A DNA stretch of 58,674 bases from Lutibacter sp. B1 (lineage in GTDB: Bacteria > Bacteroidota > Bacteroidia > Flavobacteriales > Flavobacteriaceae), in contig NZ_JAAZUI010000021.1 of NCBI RefSeq assembly GCF_012524075.1, positions 1-58,674 of the forward strand. The letters are read 5' to 3'. The notes under the pieces are model-generated. The model saw only the letters and a list, made by a program, of their open reading frames with translations, made no database searches and was not told the origin of the DNA. The position numbers and the translations under genes are program-made. Positions within the stretch are counted from its first letter, which is position 1; every line of letters begins with the position of its first letter. Shown here in pieces: positions 1 through 8,703 of the stretch.

Positions 1-572
1 CATCATTAGCATCTATGCTTAACTCTACATCTACTATTTTTACAATGGATATATATAAGCAATATATCAATAAAAATGCAAGTGATAAAGCAACAGTAAA
101 TATGGGTAGAATTTCAGCAGGAGTTGCTTTGATAATTGCTTGTATAATGGCACCATTATTAGGAGGAATTGATCAGGCATTTCAATTTATACAAGAATAC
201 ACAGGCGTTGTTAGTCCGGGTATTTTAGCGGTATTTATGTTAGGACTATTCTGGAAAAAAACAACAAACAAAGGAGCTATTGTAGGTGCTTTAGCTTCAA
301 TTCCTATAGCAATGTATTTTAAGGTAGCACCGAAAGGATGGTCAACAAGTTCATTTTTTGTAGATGTTCCTTTTATGGATCAAATGGGATATACTTTTAT
401 TTTGACTATGATAGTGATTGCAATGGTTAGTTATTTCCAACATAAAGGAGCGGATGATGCAAAAGGAATTCCGTTAACAAAAGAGTTGTTTAAAACCAGT
501 CCGAAGTTTAACATAGGAGCTTTTGCTGTTATGATTATTTTGGTAGCTCTTTATGCTGCTTTCTGGAAATAA
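1..572 (+). CDS. Sodium/solute symporter (SSS family), C-terminal part only
   Basis: The reading frame is open at the left edge (first full codon at base 3), so only the last ~190 residues are present. The start of the visible part, SLASMLNSTSTIFTMDIYK, is the conserved SSS segment in which Ser/Thr residues line the sodium site; here it is SMLNSTSTIFTMD. It is followed by four hydrophobic helices, including one around GVVSPGILAVFMLGLFWKK and one at the very C-terminus (FAVMIILVALYAAFWK). The family couples Na+ entry to uptake of sugars or other organic solutes across the inner membrane. The substrate cannot be read from this fragment. A strong hairpin terminator follows the stop codon. Confidence 0.85.
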   Translation, partial: SLASMLNSTSTIFTMDIYKQYINKNASDKATVNMGRISAGVALIIACIMAPLLGGIDQAFQFIQEYTGVVSPGILAVFMLGLFWKKTTNKGAIVGALASIPIAMYFKVAPKGWSTSSFFVDVPFMDQMGYTFILTMIVIAMVSYFQHKGADDAKGIPLTKELFKTSPKFNIGAFAVMIILVALYAAFWK

Positions 573-592
573 AGAAATTAGTAAAATAAATA

Positions 593-628
593 AAAAAACC
601 TGTTTAAAACTTTTTAAACAGGTTTTTT
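593..628. terminator. Bidirectional intrinsic terminator
   Basis: Perfect 16-bp inverted repeat (593-608 with 613-628) with a 4-nt loop; the stem core is acctgtttaaa. The A-run on one side and T-run on the other give a U tract in both directions. It lies between the convergent symporter and nuclease genes and touches the nuclease stop codon. Confidence 0.85.
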
Positions 629-1427
629 ATCTAAAACTCCACCTATTATAGTTGCTTGATTTTTCAAGTTTGTTTTCAATATCATCAGGAAGTTCGGAAA
701 AAAAATCAACACCTGTTAGTTCTTCAATAGCATCAATGCTTGTTACAAATTTGTAAAGCGGTTTATTGGATTCTTCGTGTGGAAATAAAAAAGCAATGGT
801 TTTAACTTCCGGCTCTTTATAATCTAAAATAATTTTATAAAAATAGTTAGGAACAGCTACTTTTTCAGTTCCTATAGTTTTTAAACCGTTGGTTAAAATA
901 CCGCCGGTAACAACATATAATTTATCATATTTTGTAGCCCAATAACGTACTTTTTGTTCTAATCGATTCCAAATACCTGCATTAAACTCGTATAGTTGAG
1001 GCGATACATTTGAGGTTAAAAAAGTCTCATTATAAGCTTGTTTTGAAAATCTTCTATCACCGGCAGGACATAAATGCCCTTTATTATATCCTGAATTTTT
1101 ATAATTTTTGTAATGAGCGCTTTGAGTTTTAACTTTCAAATCTTTTTCAAAAAAAGGTCTTTTAATATCCGAATTTGAAATGTGTTCTTTTAGTAAGTTA
1201 TACGCAACCCATTCCGCTTGTTCATATTTTTCGTTATAAGAAAGCGTATAATAATTATGCTGTACTATTTGGCCAGTTGTTGAAGTAGGTAAATAATTTA
1301 TTGAGGTATTTACTGAAGTTTTTTTACCAATGTTTTTTAAATCTTCTAACGAATAATTGTCGTATAGAAAAAAACCAACAGTAAGTAGTACTGAAAAAAA
1401 GATGTAAATATTTCTTCTATTCCTCAC
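627..1427 (-). CDS. DNA/RNA non-specific endonuclease (NUC1-type), exported
   Basis: 266 aa. An N-terminal hydrophobic segment (IYIFFSVLLTVGFFLYD) should act as a signal or membrane anchor, so the enzyme probably works in the periplasm or outside. The catalytic core has YNKGHLCPAGDR, a variant of the DRGH motif whose His is the general base. About 40 residues on comes FNAGIWNRLEQ, carrying the metal-binding Asn and Glu of the beta-beta-alpha metal fold. The family cleaves DNA and RNA without sequence preference and usually serves nutrient scavenging. The N-K replacement of the usual D-R in the motif occurs in related proteins and does not by itself mean loss of activity. The start overlaps the end of the upstream thioesterase gene by 11 bp, suggesting co-transcription. 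Confidence 0.85.
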   Translation of the reverse strand: MRNRRNIYIFFSVLLTVGFFLYDNYSLEDLKNIGKKTSVNTSINYLPTSTTGQIVQHNYYTLSYNEKYEQAEWVAYNLLKEHISNSDIKRPFFEKDLKVKTQSAHYKNYKNSGYNKGHLCPAGDRRFSKQAYNETFLTSNVSPQLYEFNAGIWNRLEQKVRYWATKYDKLYVVTGGILTNGLKTIGTEKVAVPNYFYKIILDYKEPEVKTIAFLFPHEESNKPLYKFVTSIDAIEELTGVDFFSELPDDIENKLEKSSNYNRWSFR

Positions 1428-1866
1428 TTTTTAATGGTATTTCTTTAAAATTATGGGTTTTTGGCAAATCTTCAAAAATCGATAAAAATTTTTGAGGAGG
1501 TGCAGTAAGTTTTCGCTTAACTAAATCAATCCAAGCTCCATAAACTTTAATTTCAGCAGAAAGTTTACCTTTTTCATTAAAAATTTGATGATTAAAACGC
1601 CAACGTTCAATTCCTTTAGAAGCACCTTCGAGTTCCATTTTGACCGTAATATTTTCACCAATATGAATTTCTTTATAAAAAGAGGTTTCTTCTTTAAATA
1701 AAATAGGGCCAATATTAAGTTTTGCAAATTCATTGATAGACAGACCGTGTTCTTGAAAATAACGAACTCTAACTTCGGCAGCATAATCATTGTATGCAGT
1801 GTGTCTCATGTGTCTATTTGGGTCAAAATCTGACCATTTTGTTTTAAAAATAACTTCGAAATTCAT
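1417..1866 (-). CDS. Acyl-CoA thioesterase, hot-dog fold (4HBT/YbgC-like)
   Basis: 149 aa, the usual size of single-domain hot-dog thioesterases. The N-terminus FKTKWSDFDPNRHMRHTAYN matches the family pattern in which an Asp (here in WSDFDPNRHM) is followed by His-Met and a conserved Asn/Asp. The rest has the long hydrophobic helix and the five-strand pattern of the fold. The likely reaction is hydrolysis of acyl-CoA thioesters in the cytoplasm; chain length cannot be predicted. Its 3' end overlaps the nuclease gene and its 5' end is 8 bp from the ABC permease stop, so the three genes probably form one transcript. Confidence 0.8.
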   Translation of the reverse strand: MNFEVIFKTKWSDFDPNRHMRHTAYNDYAAEVRVRYFQEHGLSINEFAKLNIGPILFKEETSFYKEIHIGENITVKMELEGASKGIERWRFNHQIFNEKGKLSAEIKVYGAWIDLVKRKLTAPPQKFLSIFEDLPKTHNFKEIPLKSEE

Positions 1867-1874
1867 AGTTTAAT

Positions 1875-2969
1875 TTAATTTTTAACATCTAAAGCATCAC
1901 GCAAAGCATTTCCTATAAGCATAAAAGCCATCACTAACAGCATGATTGCTATACCCGGAATAATTGCTAAATACGCTTTGCCTAAAATTATATAACTGTA
2001 ATGATCTTTAATCATAGCACCCCATGAAGGAATTGGCGGTTGAGCACCAATACCTAAAAAACTTAATCCGCTTTCAATTAAAATTGCCGAAGCAAAATTA
2101 GCTGCTGAAATTACAATAACAGGTGCTATAATATTGGGTAAAATATGTTTAAAGATAATCCTAAAATTTGAAAATCCTAAGGCTTTTGCTGCTTCAACAT
2201 ATTGCATTTCTTTGGCGCTCATAATTTGACCTCGAACAACTCGAGCAACTTCAACCCACATGGTCAATCCAACAGCAATAAAAACTTGCCAAAAACCTTT
2301 TCCCAAAGCTAAAGTAATTGCAATAACCAAAAGTAAAGTAGGTATAGACCATGTAATATTGATAAGCCACATAATAAACGCATCAGTTTTCCCTCCAAAA
2401 TAGCCTGCAATTGCTCCAATTATAATGCCTACCACCAATGAAATAAAAACAGCGATAAAACCTATAAAGAAAGAAATTCGAGTGCCAACTATCATTCTGC
2501 TTAATAAATCTCTTCCATACCTGTCAGTTCCAAGATAAAAGGTTTTAGTTTTAATGAATTTACGAACATCATTATTTTGAAATAGTGAGAGAGGATATTT
2601 TTTTGTTAAACTTTCAGAAGTACTTTCAGTATAAGTTTGAATAATTAAATAATCATTTAAAATTTTATAACTAGAAATAGGTATTTCAGTATGTTGATTT
2701 TTGTTACCAAATAATAACTTGTTAAAAAAGGATTGATTTAATTTTTTTTCTGAAGGAATTGTAAGCATTTGTACTTTAAATCCGGGTTTTTTTGAATGAA
2801 TTTCCAAGTGCATTTGATTTGCATTACTGCTATTGTCAGGTGCTAAAGCGTATGAAAAAACAGCTATAAAACCACAAAAAACAATAAACCAAAAACTAAG
2901 CACTCCAGTAGTATTTTTTTTAAACTTCTGGAGTGCAAGTGATGTTAAAGAGTTAGCGTTAGTTTTCAA
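1875..2969 (-). CDS. Oligopeptide/dipeptide-type ABC transporter permease (OppC/DppC-like)
   Basis: 364 aa inner-membrane permease. One N-terminal helix (residues ~20-42) is followed by a ~90-residue periplasmic stretch, then LGTDRYGRDLLSRMIVGTRIS, the hallmark entry to the OppC/DppC core. The core has five hydrophobic helices and the EAAKALGFSNFRIIFKHILP coupling loop that contacts the ATPase. The C-terminus GNALRDALDVKN is typical of the family. The binding protein, the OppB-type partner and the ATPases are not adjacent, so the substrate is unknown; peptides are the most likely. The periplasmic insert is longer than in E. coli OppC, as in other Bacteroidota homologues. Confidence 0.85.
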   Translation of the reverse strand: MKTNANSLTSLALQKFKKNTTGVLSFWFIVFCGFIAVFSYALAPDNSSNANQMHLEIHSKKPGFKVQMLTIPSEKKLNQSFFNKLLFGNKNQHTEIPISSYKILNDYLIIQTYTESTSESLTKKYPLSLFQNNDVRKFIKTKTFYLGTDRYGRDLLSRMIVGTRISFFIGFIAVFISLVVGIIIGAIAGYFGGKTDAFIMWLINITWSIPTLLLVIAITLALGKGFWQVFIAVGLTMWVEVARVVRGQIMSAKEMQYVEAAKALGFSNFRIIFKHILPNIIAPVIVISAANFASAILIESGLSFLGIGAQPPIPSWGAMIKDHYSYIILGKAYLAIIPGIAIMLLVMAFMLIGNALRDALDVKN

Positions 2970-3009
2970 TAGCTTTACTTTACTGTTGTAAAGTTACAAT
3001 TTTAAACAT

Positions 3010-5124
3010 TTAATTTTTAACCAAATGATATTCTGGTTTTATTTTTAATTGACTAACAACATTTAAAGCCTCTTCTATATATATATCTTTCTTTAAATTT
3101 TTATGCCAAGCCTCTCTTTTTTCAGCTAAATCTTTATCTTCATTTAAAAGAGGTATTTCATAAAGTGGCGAAGAGAAAGTTAAATTAGTAGTATACTCAT
3201 TAATTGATTTAAATTTTAATGATTCCTTTTGATGACTTTCTAAATCCTTCTTGTAGGCTTCAAAATTCAGATATATTGAAGTATCATCTTGAGATTCTTT
3301 TAACCATTTAGCGTTAGTATCAATTAATTTAAAATATTCATTATTGGCAATTCTTTTTTTGCTGTCGTTAATTACTGTATCAAAATTTTCGTAATTATTC
3401 CATAATGTATAGGTTGCTTCGGGTACTTTATCAAACTCTAAAGGATTTTCTAAATCACGTTCACCAATTGGCATATAACTAAATCTATCCGGTAACATTA
3501 TGTCAGATTTTACACCTTCCAATTGCGTAGAACCACCGTTAATTCTATAAAACTTTTGAATAGTCATTTTTAATGCACCAATATCTTCATTTAGGTTGTG
3601 ATGTCTATTTAGGTCGTAAACAGTTTGCACTGTACCTTTACCATACGTTTGTTTGCCTCCGATAATTACAGCTCTTTTATAATCTTGCATTGCAGCAGCA
3701 AAAATTTCTGAAGCCGAAGCAGATAATTCATTAACTAAAATAACTAAAGGACCATCCCATTGAATTTTAGGATCTTTATCTTTTTTTATACTTGGCTCAG
3801 AATCTCTGTATTTTACTTGTACAATAGGGCCTTTATTAATAAATAAGCCGCTTATTTCAATGGCTGTTTGTAAAGATCCTCCACCGTTATCTCTTAAATC
3901 TATAACCAAACCTTCAACATTTTCTTTTTTCAATCGCTCAATTTCTAAAGCCATATCAGTTGTAGAGTTTCTATAATTTTTTTCATCAAAATCAATATAA
4001 AACTTTGGTAAATTAATTACACCGAAAGTTTTTCCATCTTTTTTAACTACACTCGATTTTACAAAAGTTTCTTCCAACTCAACAACATCGCGTATAATTG
4101 AAATTACTTTTATAGTTCCGTCAACTTTTTTTATAGTAAGTTTTACTTCTGTACCTTTTTTTCCTTTAATATATTCAATGGCATCATCTAGGCGCATACC
4201 TACAATATCCAAAGGTTCTTCATCTCCTTGTGCAACTTTTAAAATTAAATCGCCTACTTCTAATTCACCTGCTTTCCATGCCGGACCTCCGGATATTAAT
4301 TCTACTACCTTTGTATAGTCGTTTTTCTTTTGAAGTCTAGCACCTATACCTTCTAATTTCCCTGCCATAGAAATATCAAAACGTTTTTTTACACTTGGAT
4401 CGAAATAGGTTGTATGAGGGTCAAACTCTTCAGAGATACAATTTATAAATGTAGAAAACCAATCAGAATAAGTAAGTTCATCAATACGTTCGTAAAGATC
4501 ATTCATGCTGGTTAAAGTTGCTTCTCTCGATTCTTTTTCAAGAACTTTGAATGATTTTTTCTCGTAAGTACTATCTTCTTTTTTCTTATCTTCCTCATCA
4601 TTTAATTTATCATATAAACGAGAAAGTGTATTAAACTTTAATTGTTTATTCCATGTTTTTAAAAGTTCATTTTTGTTTTTGGCATATGCCGTATTCTCGT
4701 AATCAACATTTAAAGTATCATTAAGATCAAAATCAAATTTATGAGCTAAAATTTCTTTATAATATGCCTTAGATTCTTCGGTTCTTAGTTTTAAACGTTC
4801 GTAAACAAAAAAGAAAAAAGTTAGATCTTCATTATTAATTTGATCGTCAATTAAATCTTTATATATAGAAAACTCATCAATATCAGATTGTAAAAAATAA
4901 CGTTTTGAAGGATCTATACTTTCTATAAACTTAGTATATACTTTTTCAGAAAAAGCATCATCAATTTCTTTTGGCTGATAGTGTCCTTGTGTTAAAACAT
5001 ACTTTAATATTGTTAACAGAACCTTATCTTTAGGGTCTGTTTCGGTATGTGCTACAGAGTGGAAACTAGTAATTAAGCCTAAAACAAAAAGAATAGGCAA
5101 TACAAATTTAAATTTTCTAATCAT
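3010..5124 (-). CDS. prc: Carboxy-terminal processing protease (Prc/Tsp, peptidase S41A)
   Basis: 704 aa periplasmic serine protease that degrades or trims proteins with non-polar C-termini. Order of parts: signal peptide (LPILFVLGLITSFHSVAHT), long helical N-terminal domain, PDZ domain at about 245-335 (GIGARLQKKNDYTKVVELI, GDLILKVAQGDE), then the S41 core. SASASEIFAAAMQDY and QTYGKGTVQ supply the catalytic Ser (about 470) and Lys (about 496). DPHTTYFDP before the PDZ domain is also conserved in Tsp. Length matches the ~680-700 aa Tsp subgroup rather than the short CtpA type. It is divergent from surE; the 277-bp gap between them holds only AT-rich sequence plus the surE promoter. Confidence 0.92.
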   Translation of the reverse strand: MIRKFKFVLPILFVLGLITSFHSVAHTETDPKDKVLLTILKYVLTQGHYQPKEIDDAFSEKVYTKFIESIDPSKRYFLQSDIDEFSIYKDLIDDQINNEDLTFFFFVYERLKLRTEESKAYYKEILAHKFDFDLNDTLNVDYENTAYAKNKNELLKTWNKQLKFNTLSRLYDKLNDEEDKKKEDSTYEKKSFKVLEKESREATLTSMNDLYERIDELTYSDWFSTFINCISEEFDPHTTYFDPSVKKRFDISMAGKLEGIGARLQKKNDYTKVVELISGGPAWKAGELEVGDLILKVAQGDEEPLDIVGMRLDDAIEYIKGKKGTEVKLTIKKVDGTIKVISIIRDVVELEETFVKSSVVKKDGKTFGVINLPKFYIDFDEKNYRNSTTDMALEIERLKKENVEGLVIDLRDNGGGSLQTAIEISGLFINKGPIVQVKYRDSEPSIKKDKDPKIQWDGPLVILVNELSASASEIFAAAMQDYKRAVIIGGKQTYGKGTVQTVYDLNRHHNLNEDIGALKMTIQKFYRINGGSTQLEGVKSDIMLPDRFSYMPIGERDLENPLEFDKVPEATYTLWNNYENFDTVINDSKKRIANNEYFKLIDTNAKWLKESQDDTSIYLNFEAYKKDLESHQKESLKFKSINEYTTNLTFSSPLYEIPLLNEDKDLAEKREAWHKNLKKDIYIEEALNVVSQLKIKPEYHLVKN

Positions 5125-5353
5125 CGTCTTTCAAGTCAATAGTTATGTTTAATATAAACCACCAAAATAATGCCATTATTATAGCTGGTTGCCTAAATTA
5201 ATCTTTTTTATACATTTTACTAAGAAAACACGTATAAATTAAACTTTAATGTTGGTTTAAATATAATTTTCTTTTGCATATTAAAAATTAATAATACAAT
5301 ATTAGCTATTTATATTATCAATGTTACTTTACAAAATGTTAAAGTTTAATTGA

Positions 5354-5382
5354 TTGTAACCAGATAAAATATAGTAGTTTTG
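5354..5382 (+). promoter_or_regulatory. Flavobacterial promoter for surE
   Basis: TTG at 5354-5356, then 18 bases, then TAGTTTTG at 5375-5382, matching the Bacteroidota TTG-N(17-23)-TAnnTTTG consensus. It lies 20 bp before the surE start. Confidence 0.6.
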
Positions 5383-5401
5383 TTATTTAATTTTTAATTA
5401 T

Positions 5402-6166
5402 ATGGATAATAGACCTTTAATTTTAGTTACTAATGATGATGGTATAACAGCACCCGGTATTAGAAATTTAATTTCTGTAATGAATGAGATTGGAGATGTG
5501 GTGGTAGTTGCACCAGATGGTCCGCAGAGTGGTATGGGACACGCGGTAACAATTGATGAAACTTTGTATTGCAGCAAAATAAAAATTGATGATGGGCCAC
5601 AAAAAGAATATAAATCTTCCGGTACACCGGCAGATTGTGTAAAGTTGGCAGTTAGCCAAATATTAGATCGCAGACCCGATTTATGTGTTTCGGGTGTTAA
5701 TCATGGTTCAAATTCATCAATCAATGTAATTTATTCCGGAACTATGAGTGCTGCTGTTGAAGCCGGAGTTGAAGGAATTCCCGCTATCGGTTTCTCGTTA
5801 CTGGATTATTCTTGGAATGCCAATTTTGAACCATTAAAAGAACATATAAAATTAATTGCACTTAATGTTTTGGAAAATGGTTTGCCAGATGGTGTTGTTT
5901 TAAATGTAAACTTTCCTAAAAGTGAAGAATTTAATGGAATTAAAATTTGCAGACAAGCAAGAGCTAATTGGGTAGAAGAATTTGAGAAAAGAACCAATCC
6001 AAGAGGTAGAGATTATTATTGGTTAACCGGTAAGTTTGTAAATATGGATAAAGGTGAAGATACCGATGAGTGGGCTTTAGCTCATAACTACATTTCAATA
6101 GTACCTGTTCAATTTGATTTAACTGCACATCACTTTATTCAGAAATTAAATAGCTGGAATTTGTAA
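5402..6166 (+). CDS. surE: 5'/3'-nucleotidase SurE
   Basis: 254 aa, normal family length. LVTNDDGITAPGI near the N-terminus holds the acidic metal-binding pair. SGTPADCVKLA, SGVNHGSN and YSGTMSAAVEA follow in the standard order and complete the metal and phosphate site. SurE removes the phosphate of 5'- and 3'-nucleoside monophosphates and short polyphosphates in the cytoplasm and is linked to stationary-phase survival. It is the first gene of a run that continues through a small membrane protein into lpxB, with gaps of 24 and 9 bp. Confidence 0.95.
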   Translation: MDNRPLILVTNDDGITAPGIRNLISVMNEIGDVVVVAPDGPQSGMGHAVTIDETLYCSKIKIDDGPQKEYKSSGTPADCVKLAVSQILDRRPDLCVSGVNHGSNSSINVIYSGTMSAAVEAGVEGIPAIGFSLLDYSWNANFEPLKEHIKLIALNVLENGLPDGVVLNVNFPKSEEFNGIKICRQARANWVEEFEKRTNPRGRDYYWLTGKFVNMDKGEDTDEWALAHNYISIVPVQFDLTAHHFIQKLNSWNL

Positions 6167-6190
6167 CTTTACAGTTATTGTTTACTATTT

Positions 6191-6475
6191 ATGAAGAAGG
6201 AATTATTTATAGGTTTTTTTGTAGCCTTAATAGCAACTTCTTTCGGCTGTTTTATTTTTATAGAATTCTTTTCAAAGTACGATTTTTATAAAAGTATTGA
6301 GTTAATAAAGGAAGGTGGTTTAATAGGTAAAGTATTGGTATTAGGTGCTATTGCCAATTTTTTTGTTTTCTTTGTTTTTTTGAAAAAGAAACAAATTTAC
6401 AGAGCAAGAGGTGTTATGATAGAAACTTTTTTAATAGCTTTAATAGTCTTATTTTTAACCTTATTTTCAAAGTAA
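6191..6475 (+). CDS. Small membrane protein of unknown function
   Basis: 94 aa with three hydrophobic segments: ~4-24 (FIGFFVALIATSFGCFIFIEF), ~47-62 (VLVLGAIANFFVFFVF) and ~76-92 (TFLIALIVLFLTLF). A short charged loop, KKKQIYRARGV, lies between the last two. No catalytic motif is visible and I do not recognise a characterised family. Its tight placement between surE and lpxB suggests a role at the inner membrane, perhaps in envelope lipid synthesis, but this is inferred only from position. Confidence 0.75.
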   Translation: MKKELFIGFFVALIATSFGCFIFIEFFSKYDFYKSIELIKEGGLIGKVLVLGAIANFFVFFVFLKKKQIYRARGVMIETFLIALIVLFLTLFSK

Positions 6476-6484
6476 ATTTTTAAA

Positions 6485-7606
6485 ATGAAGTATTACATTA
6501 TTTCTGGAGAAGCTTCGGGTGATTTGCATGGCTCTAATTTAATGAAAGCATTAATTGAAAAAGATAAAAATGCTGAAATTAGATTTTGGGGAGGCGATTT
6601 AATGCAAAAAGTTGGCGGTACAATGGTAAAACATTATCGTGATTTGGCATTTATGGGCTTTGCTGAAGTTTTAATGAATATACGTACAATTTTAAACAAT
6701 ATTAAACTTTGTAAAAAGGATATACTTCAATTTAAACCGGATGTTTTGATTTTGATAGATTATCCCGGTTTTAATATGAGAATTGCCGAATTAGCTAAAA
6801 AACAAGGCATAAAGGTTCATTATTATATTTCTCCACAAATTTGGGCTTGGAAAGAAAATCGTATAAAAAAAATAAAAAAGGATGTTGATTTTATGTATGT
6901 GATTTTGCCTTTTGAAAAAGATTTTTACGAGAAAAAACATAATTTTCCTGTTCATTTTGTTGGACATCCGCTAATTGATGCCATTTCAAATAGAAAACAG
7001 GTTGATGAACATACTTTTAGAGAAAAGTATGGACTATCTAATAAACCGATTATAGCTTTATTACCGGGAAGTAGAAAGCAAGAAATAAAAAAAATGCTTT
7101 CGGTAATGCTTAAAATGGCCGATAAATTTGAGGGTTATCAATTTGTAATTGCCGGTGCTCCAAGTCAGGATTATGATTTTTACCTGCAATTTATAAATAA
7201 GGATAATGTTAAGTTTATCAGCAATAAAACGTATGATTTATTATCCGTTTCGTATGCTGCTATTGTAACTTCCGGTACTGCAACTTTAGAAACGGCTATT
7301 TTTAAAATTCCTGAAATTGTTTGTTATAAAACAAGTTGGATATCCTATCAAATTGGTAAAAATTTAATTGATTTAAAATTTATTTCACTGGTTAATTTAA
7401 TTATGAATAAGGAAGTTGTAAAAGAGCTTATTCAAAACGATTTTAATGAAATTAACTTAGAAAAAGAACTTAAAAGAATTTTGAAAGGCTACCAACGTGC
7501 AGTTATGTTTTTAGACTATTACGATTTGGAACAAAAACTTGGAGGTAAAGGCGCTTCTGAAAAAACTGCCGAGTTAATTATAAAACAAAACTCTGAAATA
7601 AATTAA
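6485..7606 (+). CDS. lpxB: Lipid-A-disaccharide synthase
   Basis: 373 aa glycosyltransferase (GT19) that joins UDP-2,3-diacylglucosamine to lipid X to make the lipid A disaccharide at the inner membrane. Family landmarks in order: GEASGDLHGSNLMKAL at the N-terminus, YPGFNMRIAELAK, the YYISPQIWAWKE block, VGHPLID, LLPGSRKQEI, and TSGTATLETAIFKIP in the nucleotide-binding half. Length is typical. It shows that the organism makes lipid A, in line with the lptC gene further on. A 9-bp stem overlaps the stop codon and may end the transcript. Confidence 0.95.
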   Translation: MKYYIISGEASGDLHGSNLMKALIEKDKNAEIRFWGGDLMQKVGGTMVKHYRDLAFMGFAEVLMNIRTILNNIKLCKKDILQFKPDVLILIDYPGFNMRIAELAKKQGIKVHYYISPQIWAWKENRIKKIKKDVDFMYVILPFEKDFYEKKHNFPVHFVGHPLIDAISNRKQVDEHTFREKYGLSNKPIIALLPGSRKQEIKKMLSVMLKMADKFEGYQFVIAGAPSQDYDFYLQFINKDNVKFISNKTYDLLSVSYAAIVTSGTATLETAIFKIPEIVCYKTSWISYQIGKNLIDLKFISLVNLIMNKEVVKELIQNDFNEINLEKELKRILKGYQRAVMFLDYYDLEQKLGGKGASEKTAELIIKQNSEIN

Positions 7607-7620
7607 TATCCCAGAGTTTT
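7587..7620. terminator. Probable terminator after lpxB
   Basis: Inverted repeat aaaactctg / cagagtttt (7587-7595 with 7612-7620) with a 16-nt loop, lying across the lpxB stop. Only four T residues follow, so it is weaker than the others in the window. It could serve both convergent genes. Confidence 0.45.
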
Positions 7621-7643
7621 AAATATATGTAATTTAGATGATT

Positions 7644-8534
7644 CTATTTACAAATTTCTTCTAGTGTATCTTCAATATCACCGGGTGTACTCATAATTTT
7701 CATAAAAGTACCCATGGTTAGTTCCGGCCAATGTAAAGCAATTCTATATTTTCCATGAAGCATGGTGGCTTTAGTTCCTTGTAAAATAATTTCGTAAGGC
7801 ATAGCAGCCACATGGTCCTCTCCAATAATTGGTAAAAAATGAGCTTCTCCATCTTCTTTATTTTGTAAACCAACTCCAAAAACAGCTACTTTTTCATTTT
7901 CGTAAGTTAATTTATAAACTAGTAAGGTATTTCCTTTTTTACTGTTTAAATTAGCTTCAATAGTTTTTAATCCTTCTTCAAATGATGAAAATTCATTAAG
8001 TACAACAGGATCAGTAAAATAAGGCATCATTATTTTGTAATGATAGGTTTTTAATTTATCAGCTTTAACTGTTCCTCCAAATTGTGAAAATTCACTTCCA
8101 ACTGCCGATAAAGCAGTTTTTAAATCGGAACTAACTTTACTTAGTGTGCTTTTATATAAGTTATAATTATCACCCAAATATGCTCTAAAAATATACTCTG
8201 GATTTGTATATGAAATTGTTACTTTTCCATCTTTTTGTACTAACCCAACTTTTAACACAGCTGCTAAAGCACCTCTGTCAGTTACTTTTATAACAGTATT
8301 TTTTAAACTAGCTTTTGTAAATGTTATTACTTTTAAACTGCTTTTGTTTGAAGGATTATAAGTACCTAAAATAGTAAATGAATTACTTTTTAAAGCATTG
8401 ATTACATTATCACTAATCTGTTGAATGCTTTCGGAAGATTCACCAACTTTTATGTAGGGTGATAATGATATATTTTGGGCAAAAGAACCCACAAAAAATA
8501 ACAATACTATACTGCTTAAAATTAGATTTTTCAT
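7644..8534 (-). CDS. Exported protein, possibly with DUF302-like domains
   Basis: 296 aa with a clear signal peptide (MKNLILSSIVLLFFVGSFAQ, cleavage after the Ala-Gln region). The first half (about 30-150) has a pattern seen in DUF302-like proteins: a helix with an ALKSNSFTILGTY strand. It also carries TNPEYIFRAYLGDNY. The second half again holds alpha/beta stretches with MMPYFTDPVVLNEF, PIIGEDHVAAMPYEI and ALHWPELTMGTFMKI. The PEYIFRAY/LHWPELTM signatures suggest a conserved Bacteroidota secreted family, but I cannot assign a reaction. It is a single-gene unit between convergent lpxB and divergent comEC. Confidence 0.7.
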   Translation of the reverse strand: MKNLILSSIVLLFFVGSFAQNISLSPYIKVGESSESIQQISDNVINALKSNSFTILGTYNPSNKSSLKVITFTKASLKNTVIKVTDRGALAAVLKVGLVQKDGKVTISYTNPEYIFRAYLGDNYNLYKSTLSKVSSDLKTALSAVGSEFSQFGGTVKADKLKTYHYKIMMPYFTDPVVLNEFSSFEEGLKTIEANLNSKKGNTLLVYKLTYENEKVAVFGVGLQNKEDGEAHFLPIIGEDHVAAMPYEIILQGTKATMLHGKYRIALHWPELTMGTFMKIMSTPGDIEDTLEEICK

Positions 8535-8703
8535 GTTTTTATAATTTATAAGAAGTCAAAATTACCTTATATTAAAGTGGCCTATACTGATATAAATCAT
8601 TATGTAACTTTAGTTACAAAAAAAGAATTTCGTAAAAGGAAAAACTGCTGTTTTTTTAAAATTAAACTGCTGAATAAAATAATTTTAGTAGTTTTATCGA
8701 GCT

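Noticed and set aside
627-1427. Inactive nuclease because DRGH is altered
   Set aside because: The altered motif NKGH still keeps the catalytic His, and the metal-binding Asn and Glu are present.
8603-8618. Short palindrome tgtaac/gttaca upstream of comEC
   Set aside because: Six-base arms in AT-rich DNA are frequent by chance, and no second copy was seen.
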